Shown piece after piece: positions 50,201 to 58,697 of a DNA stretch of 64,000 nt. The position numbers and the translations under genes are program-made. The DNA is from Nymphalis io (Eukaryota; Arthropoda; Insecta; Lepidoptera; Nymphalidae): NCBI RefSeq assembly GCF_905147045.1, contig NC_065911.1, positions 2,542,001 through 2,606,000 of the forward strand. Reading direction: 5' to 3'. The number at the start of each line of letters is the position of its first letter. Position 1 is the stretch's first letter. The notes beneath the pieces were generated by a model, which was not told the DNA's origin, made no database searches, and saw only the letters and a program-made list of their open reading frames with translations.

Positions 50201-53200
50201 TATTTTTGGATAATTTCTCATTCAGTCCAGCAGCAAGCCTTACAAAACTCGGGTCAGCTTAACCAGCCGATGTCGCAGCTGAGCCTGGGCTTGGGTCTGG
50301 GCGCTCCTCTCCAGCCTGCTCTGGCGCAGAACCTCGGCCTGCAACAGAACATAGGTCTCGCCTCGCAGAACCTCGCACTCAATCAGAACATTATGGGACA
50401 GAATCTTGGACAGAATTTAGGTGAAGAGAAATATATATCAAAATACTTATAGTGTAATTTTTAAATATTGCAAAATTAAAATTGGATCAGTATTCTAAAG
50501 AAGTTAGGTTTCATACTCTAAGCTGTTTTAATAAATCGGTTCTTCATACAATTTATGTATCGCAGTTGACACGATTACTTAAGATTTAAAATCATTTTTT
50601 TCGCTAGATTTTTAGTCCTAGTTATCATTTCAAATACGAAATAGATAATAAACATACATTTCATCTTCATTCGAGTCAGCTAGATGATCACGCTTCCTTT
50701 AACATAGGTCTAGCCGGTCAAAATCTAGGTTTAAGCGGTCAGAATCTCATGGGTGGTCAGAACCTCGGACTCGGCGGTCAGGGGCTGGGCCTGGGCGGCC
50801 AGAACCTGTCGCTGATGGGGCAGAACCTCGGGCACCTCGTGGCGCAGCGGGCCGTGCACAGCGCACTCGCGCGCAGAGCCGCCGACATCGACATCGGTGA
50901 GTCGCCGGCCCGACGCACTTGGCTGTTCATTCATTACTCGGTAGCACGTACTTTCTTTGTCATTTAATATAACTTTGCAGATTTGTAGTGGAGTGTATTC
51001 ATATCAATTTATTATATGTTTACATATTTTAAGTAGAACAACTCTTTAACTTTGTTTTGGGGTATTTATCTAAATCTTTAAGTGATCATCCGAAAGTATT
51101 GATCGCGTAGTTACATCTAAAAATAATCGAGCCTCTACACTCGTTCATAACTTGAAAGGTTTAACATTCATATCAGCGTATCATAGTTACTGAGAGATAC
51201 ATTCATTAGAATGTCATTAGAATAGCAGAATATTCTACTGGTGGTAGGGCTTTGTACAAGCTCGTCTGGGTAGGCACCACCATGTATACCATCATATATT
51301 TTACCGCAAAACAGCACTACTTGGTTTTGTTATGTTCCGATTTGAAGGGTGAGTGAGCCAGTGTAATTACAGACACAAGGGACATAACGTCTTAGTTCCC
51401 AAGGTTGGTAGCATTGGCGATGTAAGCGATGGTTTACATTCTTACAATGCCAATGTCTATGGGCGTCAGGTGGCCCATATGCTCGTCCTATACAGGGTTA
51501 CAGGGTAATATGTCACGATCCTTTTAAAGGGTTATAGTTCAGGACAATAGCTATCAAATGACCCCCAAAATGCTTATGCAAAAGTGTATCGTTTTCGAGT
51601 TATTAATTTTTTAATATTTTTTTTATTTAAAGGATGTTTAAGATTCTAAAATTCAATAAAAAAAAAATCAACGTATTTTCCCTATTTTTTTTTTGTATTT
51701 CTTGCTAGGGTACATCCTAGTTAATAATAACCAGTTATAAAACAAAAACAATCTTCAAGCATTTTTAAATTACAGATCCAAAACTGTACAACTTTTCGAT
51801 TTTTAATTTTGATCCTTTAAGTTACTCGCAATTTTTTTGTAAAAATCACTATGGCTCTTATCGTGCGGATCATTTTAAAAACATCTGCGTTTCCTTAGCT
51901 ATCCATCGGTACATAAAAAGTACAGTAACAATCATAAACTCAGGAGAAAATTAGATAACAAAGAGACCAGGTAGGAAATTCTAAGAAATGCTATTGTTAA
52001 GAAATTAAATCTGGATCAAAGACAAAAGGACCTCAATGCAAAGTAGTTAAAGATTATTTTTAATAGGGGTAATAGGTAAAAAAGGAGAGATAAACCAGAG
52101 CTGTTTGTGGAATACTATTATCAATTCCTTTGAATTTACCGTCATTTTTTCTAATTTCCTTTTATCTCATTTCTTTTAGGAATAAGAGTAATAAAACCTT
52201 GTCGGGGTACATAATACTCACTGTACTTGCACTGCTCGTATAGTGTGGACGCGCTTTAGTGAATATTGATCTCTTAAATTTTTGAAAAAAACCAATCCAG
52301 CCGCGTGGACAGTAAACCAGACTCTCCATTGAGATACGCCCAGTCGGTTTGCCACAATATTGGTGGAAACTGTAGGGTCCTCTCGAAAATGACGAATAAT
52401 TACATCTTCTTCATCTGGAGAACGGACACGAGGGCGTCCGGAATCAGATTGTCTCCTTTGCACGCGACCAGTTTCTCTAATTCGACGATACACACCAATA
52501 AAGACACTATTGTCAGGTGTCCGGCGATCCGGAAATCGACGATTATACTCACGACGAGCAGCTGCGGCGTCACCGTTACAATATCCATAGCAAAATAAGA
52601 TGTCAGCGTATTCCTCATTAGAGTACGGACGACGAGAAGAATTTTGTTCTGCAGCCATAATAGTCCTTTTTACGCGCCAAGTTATCATAAACACAAATCA
52701 CAAATTCCTTTTAGCCTTTTTTTTTTTTTTTATAGAATAGGAAGGTGGACGAGCATATGGGCCACCTGATGGTAAGTGGTCACCAAACGCCCTTAGACAT
52801 TGGCATTCTAAGAAATGTCAACCATCGCTTATAGCCAATGCGCCACCAACCTTGGGAACTAAGATTTTATGTCCCTTGTGCCTGTAATTACACTGGCTCA
52901 CTCACCCTTCAAACCGGAACACAACAATATCAAGTATTGCTGTTTTGCGGTAGAATATCTGATGAGTGGGTGGTACCTACCCAGACGAGCTTGCACAAAG
53001 CCCTACCACCAGTAAAGCTAGCCGAGTCACGAAGTTGTAAGAAACAGAGTCCAGTAAACGAAGCGGTTTTTTTCAAAAATTTAAGAGATCAATATTCACT
53101 AAAGCGCGTCCACACTATACGAGCAGTGCAAGTACAGTGAGTATTATGTACCCCGACAAGGTTTTATTACTCTTATTCCTAAAAGAAATGAGATAAAAGG

Positions 53201-56200
53201 AAATTAGAAAAAATGACGGTAAATTCAAAGGAATTGATAATAGTATTCCACAAACAGCTCTGGTTTATCTCTCCTTTTTTACCTATTACCCCTATTAAAA
53301 ATAATCTTTAACTACTTTGCATTGAGGTCCTTTTGTCTTTGATCCAGATTTAATTTCTTAACAATAGCATTTCTTAGAATTTCCTACCTGGTCTCTTTGT
53401 TATCTAATTTTCTCCTGAGTTTATGATTGTTACTGTACTTTTTATGTACCGATGGATAGCTAAGGAAACGCAGATGTTTTTAAAATGATCCGCACGATAA
53501 GAGCCATAGTGATTTTTACAAAAAAATTGCGAGTAACTTAAAGGATCAAAATTAAAAATCGAAAAGTTGTACAGTTTTGGATCTGTAATTTAAAAATGCT
53601 TGAAGATTGTTTTTGTTTTATAACTGGTTATTATTAACTAGGATGTACCCTAGCAAGAAATACAAAAAAAAAATAGGGAAAATACGTTGATTTTTTTTTT
53701 ATTGAATTTTAGAATCTTAAACATCCTTTAAATAAAAAAAATATTAAAAAATTAATAACTCGAAAACGATACACTTTTGCATAAGCATTTTGGGGGTCAT
53801 TTGATAGCTATTGTCCTGAACTATAACCCTTTAATATATTATATTTTATAGTATAATATATTAAAGGGTTATATAGTATAGGTTATAGTTCAGGACAATA
53901 GCTATCAAATGACCCCCAAAATGCTTATGCAAAAGTGTATCGTTTTCGAGTTATTAATTTTTTAATATTTTTTTTATTTAATTTATATATATATATATAT
54001 ATATATATCTACCTATACTATAAAAAAGAAAAAATATTTTTTTTTGCTAATACAATCATAATAATAAAAATTATTATTATTATAAGTCATAATTTAATAT
54101 TGACCTATTATAATTTCGTATTCGCTTGTTAAATCTTCCAAAACTCTCCAATATCTCAAGTCTCAACTTGAGATATTGGAGGATTGGATGCAGAATTAAT
54201 TTTCACACAAGTTGTCATTTAAATATAAGGCTTTTATTGATTATAATCGATCCTCATTCGTCCTCAGGCATGACGAATGTGAACTCGACGGGCTCGTCGC
54301 AGCCGAGCACGCCAAACAAGAGTCAGTCCTACAGCGAGTACATGCTCACTCTGCAGAACAAACTCGCCTCTATCTCGAACAGCGTGAGTTTTTGTAGTTG
54401 CTAGTATCACCCGTGATCCACTAAACCAGCCGTCGAATTATAAAAGTTTCATGTATCGCGTTTGATAAATAATTTACGACAATTTTAGGTATTCACTTAA
54501 GAGTAATAAGAGGGTAGATTGACAAGTTCGCGGCTAGATTTTTTTTTATTACACAACCGTCATTTGATTGACGAACTTTTTGGTAGTCACCGTGTAAAAT
54601 TTTGTTGCTGTAGTATTTTCGGTTGTCAAACTAGAGCGAATTTGAATCCAAGACCTCAGTATATATCCATTTTTAAGCTACCCGCTAGACCAACAAACCG
54701 TTAGTCACAGCACAGTTCAATCATAAGGGGTTTGCCACCTAAATATAAATATAAACGAAATGTAATAAGTATAAAAATGTTAAATTTATTTTATATTGTT
54801 AATATATTAAGACAGTAAAAATAATAGTGTATTCATCCAAAAGTGTATATTATAGTAATTTTCCGTTTCTAGGGTCCAGTTTCTCCACAATCTCCTCTAG
54901 AATACAGTCCTGCGTTATCGCCGACGCATAAACAAATGCACTCAGTTCCTGGACATAAGGTAATTTAAAATACGATATTGGTTCATTGTTGCTACGGATT
55001 ATGTTTGAAATTATTGACGCCTAGTTTCTTTCAAGAACGCTAAACTTTTTTTACCTTACTTTTTTATTTTCTTACTTAGCTTACTAGCGTAGGTTACTAC
55101 TAGCTACTTAGGTTTCCATAATACGTAAATAAAATACATCGATAAAAAAAGTATTGCTTACCGATAAGATGATGTCAAATTGCCACCTTTGTTCCGTAGT
55201 TGTGTTTAATTGTTAATGCTTTTTCACTTATCATTAATAAAAATTCAACCCATCTACTTTAATTCAATGTGTTTTTTACCGTGAGAATATTTTATGACAT
55301 AATTTGTATTTTTTATGACATAATATTTCCGATATTTATCCATATGAAATAAAAACGTGTGATAAAAAATGTATACTATTGGTTTTTAGCGAAATGCAGG
55401 CGAAGGCGGCACAGAGGGCGGCGCCGAGGGCGCGGAGGGCGCGGAGGGCGCGGAGGGCGGCGAGGCGGGCGGCTCGCACGCCGAGCGCCTGGCGCACCTC
55501 GACCACGAGCTCAGCAAGATCAGCCTGCACTACAAGCACGCGCAGCCCAAGGTCAGCGCGCTCGCCGCCCGCACGGCCACATACGTACATACAGTATTCT
55601 GTCTTCTTACGCGTCGGTCGGAACGCATTCGATACCTACGCGCCTCGAGTTCGGTGGACACCTCGGTATAAAAAAGTTAGGGTCGCCAACTGTTTTTGAA
55701 AAAAATAACGTATCACAAAACATTTGAAAAATAAGTATATTTCAATTTTTTTAAATTTTCGTTATCTCCTCCCTGGCATATTTTTGTGTGTTTCCAGTAA
55801 AAACTTACAGTTTTTCATTATCCTCAAATTTTTGGAACCAATCTTTACATTCCCAATTTAAATTTAAATAAACGAGCAAATAATTTTTTACTAAATTTAT
55901 GGATGTCATTGTTCATTTACTGGTTAGGGCTTTGTGCAAGCTCGTCTGGGTAGGTACCATCCACTCATGAGATATTCTACCGCAAAACAACAATACTTGA
56001 TATTGTTGTGTTCCGGTTTGAAGGGTGAGTGAGCCAGTGTAATTACAGGCACAAGTGACATAAAATCTTAGTTCCCAAGGTTGGTGGCGCATTGGCTATG
56101 TAAGCGATGGTTGACATTTCTTAGAATGCCAATGTCTACGGACGTTTGGTGACCACTTACCATCAGGTGGCCCATATGCTCGTCCGCCTTCGTATTCTAT

Positions 56201-58697
56201 AAAAAAAAAGTCATGTGGTCGAAGTGTCTGTAATAGTTAGTAATTATTCACTTTTGTTGTGTTTCACTTTACGCATCATAAATAGTAGAGATTGGAATAG
56301 TGTATTTTCACATACTTTATTTTATGCAAAAGTGTTAAAGTATATTTACCAAAAAAAAAAATGTAGAATACGTTATTATAAAGTATAGTTGGCAACCTTA
56401 ACTACAATCGCGAATGACGTATCGCGTGTTGTCGTCACGCGCGGCGGTAGGTGACTCATTTCAAGGACAGGGCCTGTAGCGAGGGCGGTTTGGATGATAA
56501 CCGAGCGTGTAACGTGTTGCAGGACGCGTACAGCGAGCACGGGCCGGATATCAACGACGCCGCCGTTAACAACTATCATGAAGGTTAGTTCCTTGTCGTC
56601 ATTTTATTTCGATAGACACATGAGTGCATATTTTCAATTTACGACATCTCTTGAATCGCCATTTATGGTTTTCGCTGATTATATCAAAACAGTCAATATA
56701 TTCGTGATACTATGATACAATAATAAATATATCGTTACGAAAACGTAATTATATGTATTAAAAATATGTTGCGTCTGAATATAATTAATCTTCCAATCTT
56801 TGAGTCTACAGTGATTTCTAAAAACACTAGTAATGTAAAGATCACTACATTTGAATACTAGCTTCCTTACAATAGGCCAGGTACACACTAGGCAGTTTGT
56901 GACACTAGCGGTCCGTTCCGTGTCCGCAGAGCGCGCGCCGGCTCGCTTCCAGCTGTCGCGCGCCGCCGCGCTGCGCGGGTACGCGCTGTGCCGCCTGCTG
57001 CCCGCCGACGGCGCGCACGGTACGGACTTCTCTGCCGACTTGTTTATATTCTAATATTGAAGCTCAGTTTTTACTAGTACTTTATCTAGTACGATGATCT
57101 GTTCTACTTGGGATCATATTCGGGACCTTCTAGACAGTTTTTTCACCCCTAGGCAAAGATAAACTGGAGCTGTCTCAGAGTCAATTCGTGGGAGAGGGAG
57201 CGCTGGACGAGCTGTCGTGCGACAACACGTCGCTGTGCGAGGATGCGGGCGAGGCGTCGGCCGACGCGGACGCGGACGCGGGGGCGGACACGGACGCGGA
57301 CGCGGACACGGACGTCGACTGCGACACCTACGTGCTGACCGACCGCACGCGCGCGCGCCGCTACGTGCTGGACGACGCGCTGGCCGAGCGCCGACACGTC
57401 ATCCTGGACCCCGCGCCGCTGGTAGGTGGCGAGCCGCTTACACACCGATCGTGACGCGTTCATGATTTGGTCAAAGTCGAATTCACCTCATGACGTACCT
57501 ACGTCATTACACGTATTTACGACTTACCGAGGAGACCAGGACCCGAAGGCTCGTGAGGCGAATAACATCTGCGTCGAACAATTCATAATACTTCATGGCG
57601 ACCACGACCGCTCTGACAAGAGTGTCACGACGAAGAAGAAGACGCGTTCATTCTCGCTTATGTGTATTTAGAGGAAGAAATAAAAACTAAGAAATTACAA
57701 TTCATATTACATTTAATTTACATTCATTAGTTTATATACAATTGAACATGAACACTAAGCGCCTTTTGCACTTTATTTTATTTGAATGTTTTAGTTTTCA
57801 ATTAGTCACATAGATGGCGCTTCGACGGATTGATCATTGTTTATAAATTTTATATTTCTTAAAGAGCGACTCGAGGCCGAGTCCCGGCGAGGCAGTCGAG
57901 ACGACCGAAGCCGGCGAGTTCGAACGCAGCTACCTGATTCTGGACACGCTACGGGATATGACCTGCACGGTCATCGACCGCACATTGGCACTAGAAGACG
58001 ACGCCTGCTTCGCACGCTTTACGGAGAGAAGATATCGCGACGAGGCGCCGGTCAGCGCGGGACTCTCCGTGAGCGAAGAGTTCGCGCGCTGGCGAAGCGC
58101 CGCGCCCCCCGAGCCCCCGCCAGCGCTCCCCGGGGCCCCCGCGCCTGCCGGGGCCCCCGCCGCGCGTCGCCGGCTGCTTCGAGACGTGCCCGCCGCCGAC
58201 CTGATGGCCGACCTCTACGTCGACGACGCGCTCACCGACAGAGGTACTAGCGGACCTGCCATTTTTAAATGTTACTTTATAAATGCGATGGCATATTTCG
58301 TGGTGCTTGTATGGAACATTCGATTATGTATGGGTAAGCGAACAAATGTCGCACCTGATGGTAAGCCACCACTGATGTCACCACTGATGTCACCACTGAT
58401 GTCACCACATTGACGAATGTTCTGTATTAGTAGATATTGCCGACTTTGACAAACCATTGTTATTACTGTTTAATAAATTATTATTGTTTTTCATTATATA
58501 CCGGAACAAATAAATACTATACGTATTGATCAATAGCAAAAACGATTATGTGAAGGTTACACGTAAACACCTTTTGATATTAAAGATCTTTACACACAAT
58601 ATATAAAAGTAAAGTCGGTATTGTACGTAGCGGTGTGTGTGTGTCCACAGCGCAGTGCCGGCAGTTGGTGCTGATGTCGGTGCGTCCGCGCTCATGA
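20979..58697 (+). CDS. Wnk: WNK serine/threonine kinase (33 coding exons, about 2503 aa)
   Basis: Chloride- and osmolarity-sensitive kinase that activates Frayed/SPAK/OSR1 and thereby cation-chloride cotransporters. Exons: 20979-21275, 31789-31896, 32220-32351, 32836-32985, 33298-33403, 34109-34211, 34619-34721, 35294-35466, 35805-35915, 36180-36289, 36726-36883, 38105-38193, 38345-38488, 39635-39799, 43131-43230, 43333-43433, 43520-45615, 45886-46097, 46496-46624, 46710-46965, 47123-48011, 48205-48314, 48862-48936, 50226-50420, 50708-50896, 54268-54383, 54873-54959, 55390-55551, 56523-56583, 56930-57019, 57153-57421, 57865-58243, 58651-58697. Lengths sum to 7512 bases, a multiple of three, and every junction keeps phase. 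The start (MDNMASNVSLRS) has A at -3 and G at +4. Domain order: basic N-terminus, kinase about 299-560, first CCT-like about 580-650, glutamine-rich about 717-1416, second CCT-like about 1425-1530, RFLV at 1648-1651, then disordered NQ/G, P, D/A-rich C-terminus. Upstream noncoding exons are probable. Confidence 0.95.
23619..23655. repeat. Perfect hairpin, 16-bp arms, 5-base loop
   Basis: TTTTCTGACATAGTGA, loop TATGT, then its exact reverse complement. Too short for a microRNA precursor; origin unknown. WNK intron 1. Confidence 0.85.
24420..24632 (+). repeat. Family F remnant
   Basis: Same blocks as 3422-3543 (CATGGCGAAGCCACTGAA, TTGAACCCCAAG) and ending ACGGGCGAAGCCGCGAGC. Confidence 0.5.
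25130..25390 (-). repeat. Family B element, old copy
   Basis: Weak but collinear similarity (CAAATGGGCCAG...GTGGTCACC...TTATGTCCCATGTG...CATTCAAACCGCAAC). WNK intron 1. Confidence 0.45.
25551..25704 (-). repeat. Family A SINE, head-less fragment
   Basis: Only the 3' half is present; diverged. In WNK intron 1. Confidence 0.65.
26745..26950 (+). repeat. Family C SINE with deletions
   Basis: Head (CCTCGTTGGTCTAATGG) and end (CTCCTGCGCAGTTGGC, CGGCCGAAATCGGTC) present; middle shortened. Confidence 0.65.
27030..27242 (+). repeat. Family B element, old copy
   Basis: Collinear with the family from the ACCGC...CAGTAAT block to the TTCATAAAAATG end; 5' part missing. WNK intron 1. Confidence 0.55.
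27740..28018 (+). repeat. Family A SINE with small internal deletion
   Basis: Missing about 20 bases just after the B box; otherwise complete. In WNK intron 1. Confidence 0.78.
30559..30900 (-). repeat. Family C SINE, full length
   Basis: Minus-strand full-length copy with intact A and B boxes, in WNK intron 1. Confidence 0.8.
33066..33110. repeat. (TA)n microsatellite
   Basis: TA repeat with two CA interruptions at its end, WNK intron 4. Confidence 0.85.
33655..33850 (-). repeat. Old, diverged family A-like SINE
   Basis: Recognisable by CTGCTCCAATGAGGGTTGGT and the reversed order of A-family blocks, but heavily mutated. Confidence 0.4.
34619..38193 (+). CDS. Wnk: WNK kinase domain exons (exons 7-12)
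   Basis: Six exons encode the catalytic core. The glycine loop reads GRGSFKTVYHGLD, with the catalytic lysine inside it (Lys313), and the usual beta-3 lysine is replaced by Cys330 in VAVAWCELL: the defining with-no-lysine arrangement. HRDLKCDN is at 427-434. DLGLATL at 448-454 matches the site where chloride binds in mammalian WNK1 (two leucines). The activation loop NRSFAKSVIGTPEF carries Ser458 and Ser462, equivalent to WNK1 Ser378 and Ser382. All catalytic residues are present, so the enzyme should be active and chloride-sensing. Confidence 0.96.
34959..35234 (-). repeat. Family A SINE
   Basis: Minus-strand copy, lacking part of the B-box side, between the first two kinase exons of WNK and close to the exon 8 acceptor. 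Confidence 0.78.
37009..37082 (+). repeat. Family E fragment
   Basis: Short fragment aligning with AAGTGGAACAGTGTCGTATT through TAGTGCGTAATA of the 12440 copy. WNK intron 11. Confidence 0.5.
37545..37800 (+). repeat. Family B element with microsatellite tail
   Basis: Nearly complete copy; its A-rich tail has been replaced by a (TA)n tract that begins at the junction. Confidence 0.78.
37801..37881. repeat. (TA)n microsatellite, about 40 units
   Basis: Longest perfect TA tract in the window; starts exactly at the end of a family-B element. Confidence 0.9.
38345..39799 (+). CDS. Wnk: WNK first CCT-like (autoinhibitory, PF2-type) domain, exons 13-14
   Basis: Just after the kinase, residues about 580-650 read ITKIQFRLKIIDPKKR ... 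HKENEAIQFEFDMQHDD ... VAKDMAKAGLIMEEDA. This matches the OSR1-like CCT fold found behind all WNK kinase domains, which can bind RFxV/I peptides and dampen kinase activity. Exon 13 ends in phase 2 and joins exon 14 cleanly. The 1.1-kb intron between them holds repeats. Confidence 0.88.
38575..38732 (+). repeat. Family F remnant
   Basis: TTTGTTACGCTTTCACGTCT ... AAAAGGACATGGAG ... GTGAATCCGCGGGCGG; same order as the other copies. WNK intron 13. Confidence 0.5.
39496..39583 (+). repeat. Family A SINE 3' fragment
   Basis: Last 90 bases only, about 50 bases upstream of the WNK exon 14 acceptor. Confidence 0.7.
40900..41152. mobile_element. MITE-like element with GGGGTCGTCCATTAAT inverted ends
   Basis: A 253-bp unit whose ends are GGGGTCGTCCATTAATCACG and, from the other side, GGGGTCGTCCATTAATAACG; 22 of 23 bases match over the repeat. 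Flanked by ATA on the left and TTA on the right, a possible 2-3 bp target duplication. No coding capacity. In WNK intron 14. Confidence 0.65.
41974..42005. repeat. Perfect hairpin, 14-bp arms, 4-base loop
   Basis: TGTCTTTGACTTGA, loop CTTA, then its exact reverse complement. WNK intron 14. Confidence 0.85.
43520..45615 (+). CDS. Wnk: WNK exon 17: giant glutamine-rich exon
   Basis: A single 2096-base exon encodes about 699 residues, very rich in Gln with Leu, Met, Asn and almost no charged stretches in its first two thirds. The longest pure run is 25 glutamines, coded by mixed CAG and CAA (about 44244-44318), flanked by histidine-interrupted runs. The final 150 residues are Pro/Ser/Thr/Val-rich. 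Heptad-like QQQLL and LQQQ patterns suggest coiled-coil potential. Long low-complexity regions are typical of WNKs and have been tied to hyperosmotic condensate formation; that role here is inferred. Confidence 0.93.
45886..46624 (+). CDS. Wnk: WNK second CCT-like domain, exons 18-19
   Basis: After a basic stretch (EKKSRGSKKRSREKEK), the sequence FPRLTLLTISDDNTVVECL ... KTVTFKFHVPDVNPEELANN gives the beta strands and first helix of a CCT-like domain. Exon 19 supplies the last helices (NNLLPSWQSGAFTELIGDIV). The junction has a near-duplicate ANNL on each side (ELANNL then VANNLL); the donor used is CTT then GTAAAT. Downstream the chain becomes acidic and proline-rich. Confidence 0.85.
47123..48011 (+). 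CDS. Wnk: WNK exon 21: RFxV docking motif and proline/threonine-rich linker
   Basis: An 889-base exon. Early on, KPTRKISRFLVSPVV contains RFLV (bases 47221-47232, residues 1648-1651), the consensus RFx[V/I] peptide that binds the CCT domain of Frayed/SPAK/OSR1. The rest is Pro/Glu/Val/Gln-rich (PVPVPQSEAVPVTQPEP) then Asn/Thr/Leu/Gly-rich with repeated LGL and GLG pieces. Disordered linker expected. Confidence 0.88.
48937..50225 (+). other. WNK intron 23 (1.3 kb)
   Basis: AT-rich; a family D SINE is the only feature I can support. Confidence 0.55.
49385..49620 (+). repeat. Family D SINE (tRNA-Glu-like head)
   Basis: Plus-strand copy with intact B box; same order of blocks as the 3548-3804 element. 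WNK intron 23. Confidence 0.72.
50226..50896 (+). CDS. Wnk: WNK exons 24-25: GQNL repeat segment
   Basis: Two exons encode irregular tandem repeats built on (G)QNLGL, for example LAQNLGLQQNIGLASQNLA and GGQNLGLGGQGLGLGGQNL, about 130 residues with almost no charge. Both borders are phase 1, so either exon could be skipped without changing frame. No known domain. Confidence 0.85.
51237..51490 (+). repeat. Family B element, slightly 3' truncated
   Basis: Runs from ACTGGTGGTAGGGC to CTCGTCCTA, ending about 35 bases before the long-arm element. Confidence 0.75.
52294..52694 (-). pseudogene. Truncated transposase N-terminus (helix-turn-helix / DUF4817-like)
   Basis: Open frame from ATG at 52694 (a second, better-placed Met at 52658: MAAEQNSSRRPYSNEEYADI). 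It has YSNEEYADILFCYGYCNGD, REYNRRFPDRRTPD, GRPRVRSPDEED and GVSQWRVWFTVHAAG, the DNA-binding N-terminal part of insect transposases often annotated as DUF4817/HTH. The family then continues into a DDE domain; here the homology stops after AAGL exactly at the arm border, and 24 arm-encoded residues follow before the stop at 52218. It is thus a broken transposase, or at best a free DNA-binding fragment. Confidence 0.7.
52717..53013 (-). repeat. Family B element inside the long-arm element
   Basis: Full-length minus copy with a 16-base T run, inserted in the spacer just upstream of the transposase fragment. It therefore postdates the element's arrival or arose with its spacer. Confidence 0.8.
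53852..53982 (+). mobile_element. Third partial terminus of the long-arm element
   Basis: Directly beyond the right end lies another left-type end (GGTTATAGTTCAGGACAATA and onward to TTTTTTATTTAA), about 100 bases identical to the start of the left arm, preceded by a slightly rearranged TTAAAGGGTTAT. It stops at a TA microsatellite. The two ends face each other across an 8-base loop (arms 53823-53843 and 53852-53872). Confidence 0.75.
53983..54008. repeat. (TA)n microsatellite
   Basis: Short TA run at the broken end of the third terminus of the long-arm element. Confidence 0.8.
54146..54181. repeat. Perfect hairpin, 15-bp arms, 6-base loop
   Basis: CTCCAATATCTCAAG, loop TCTCAA, then its exact reverse complement, about 90 bases before the WNK exon 26 acceptor. 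Confidence 0.85.
54268..58697 (+). CDS. Wnk: WNK C-terminal exons 26-33
   Basis: Exon 26 carries a conserved-looking helix (YSEYMLTLQNKLASISNS). Exon 27 has several S/T-P sites. Exon 28 encodes a GAEGAEGAEGGE repeat and a predicted helix (LAHLDHELSKISLHYKH); its acceptor must be the one before 55390, because the nearby CAG before 55399 breaks frame. Exon 30 has ARFQLS, a near-miss of the RFxV motif. Exon 31 holds a Asp/Ala repeat (DADADAGADTDADADTD). Exon 32 has a YLILDTLRDMTCTVIDRT helix and a GAPAPAGAPA loop. Exon 33 ends in LVLMSVRPRS and TGA at 58695-58697. Confidence 0.85.
55919..56209 (+). repeat. Family B element, full length
   Basis: Full-length copy with A tail in WNK intron 28. Confidence 0.8.
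57426..57684 (+). other. Orphan coding-like segment with AATAAA in WNK intron 31
   Basis: Open from 57426 to a TAG at 57671 with normal-looking codon use (GDQDPKAREANNICVEQF) and an AATAAA at 57679. It is not in frame with WNK exon 31 and has no clear acceptor. Bases 57468-57502 are identical to 7781-7815, so it is probably part of a mobile element end. Function unknown. Confidence 0.35.
58367..58408. repeat. 12-bp minisatellite (CCACTGATGTCA), 3 units
   Basis: Three perfect tandem units plus a partial one in the last WNK intron. Confidence 0.85.

Larger units (their letters stand above)
51528..53830. mobile_element. 2.3-kb DNA element with 766-bp inverted arms, flanked by TTAA
   Basis: Left arm 51528-52293 and right arm 53065-53830 are reverse complements of equal length. 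I compared the homopolymer runs and many segments base by base and found no difference. Outer ends are AGGGTTATAG and CTATAACCCT, next to TTAA at 51524-51527 and 53831-53834; because TTAA is itself a palindrome it could be target duplication or part of the repeat. The 771-bp spacer holds a helix-turn-helix transposase fragment and an inserted family-B element. No catalytic transposase domain is present, so the copy is non-autonomous. Superfamily uncertain: TTAA suggests piggyBac-type, but the ends lack the usual CCC start. Confidence 0.85.
50897..54267 (+). other. WNK intron 25 (3.4 kb), carrying the long-arm element
   Basis: More than two thirds of the intron is mobile DNA: a family B copy, the 2.3-kb inverted-arm element, its extra terminus, a TA tract and a 15-bp hairpin. 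Confidence 0.7.

Noticed and set aside
55399..55551. WNK exon 28 starting at the CAG before 55399
   Set aside because: Gives an Arg/Ala-rich frame that does not continue into exon 29; the TAG before 55390 keeps phase and gives a Gly/Glu/Ala stretch and a helix.
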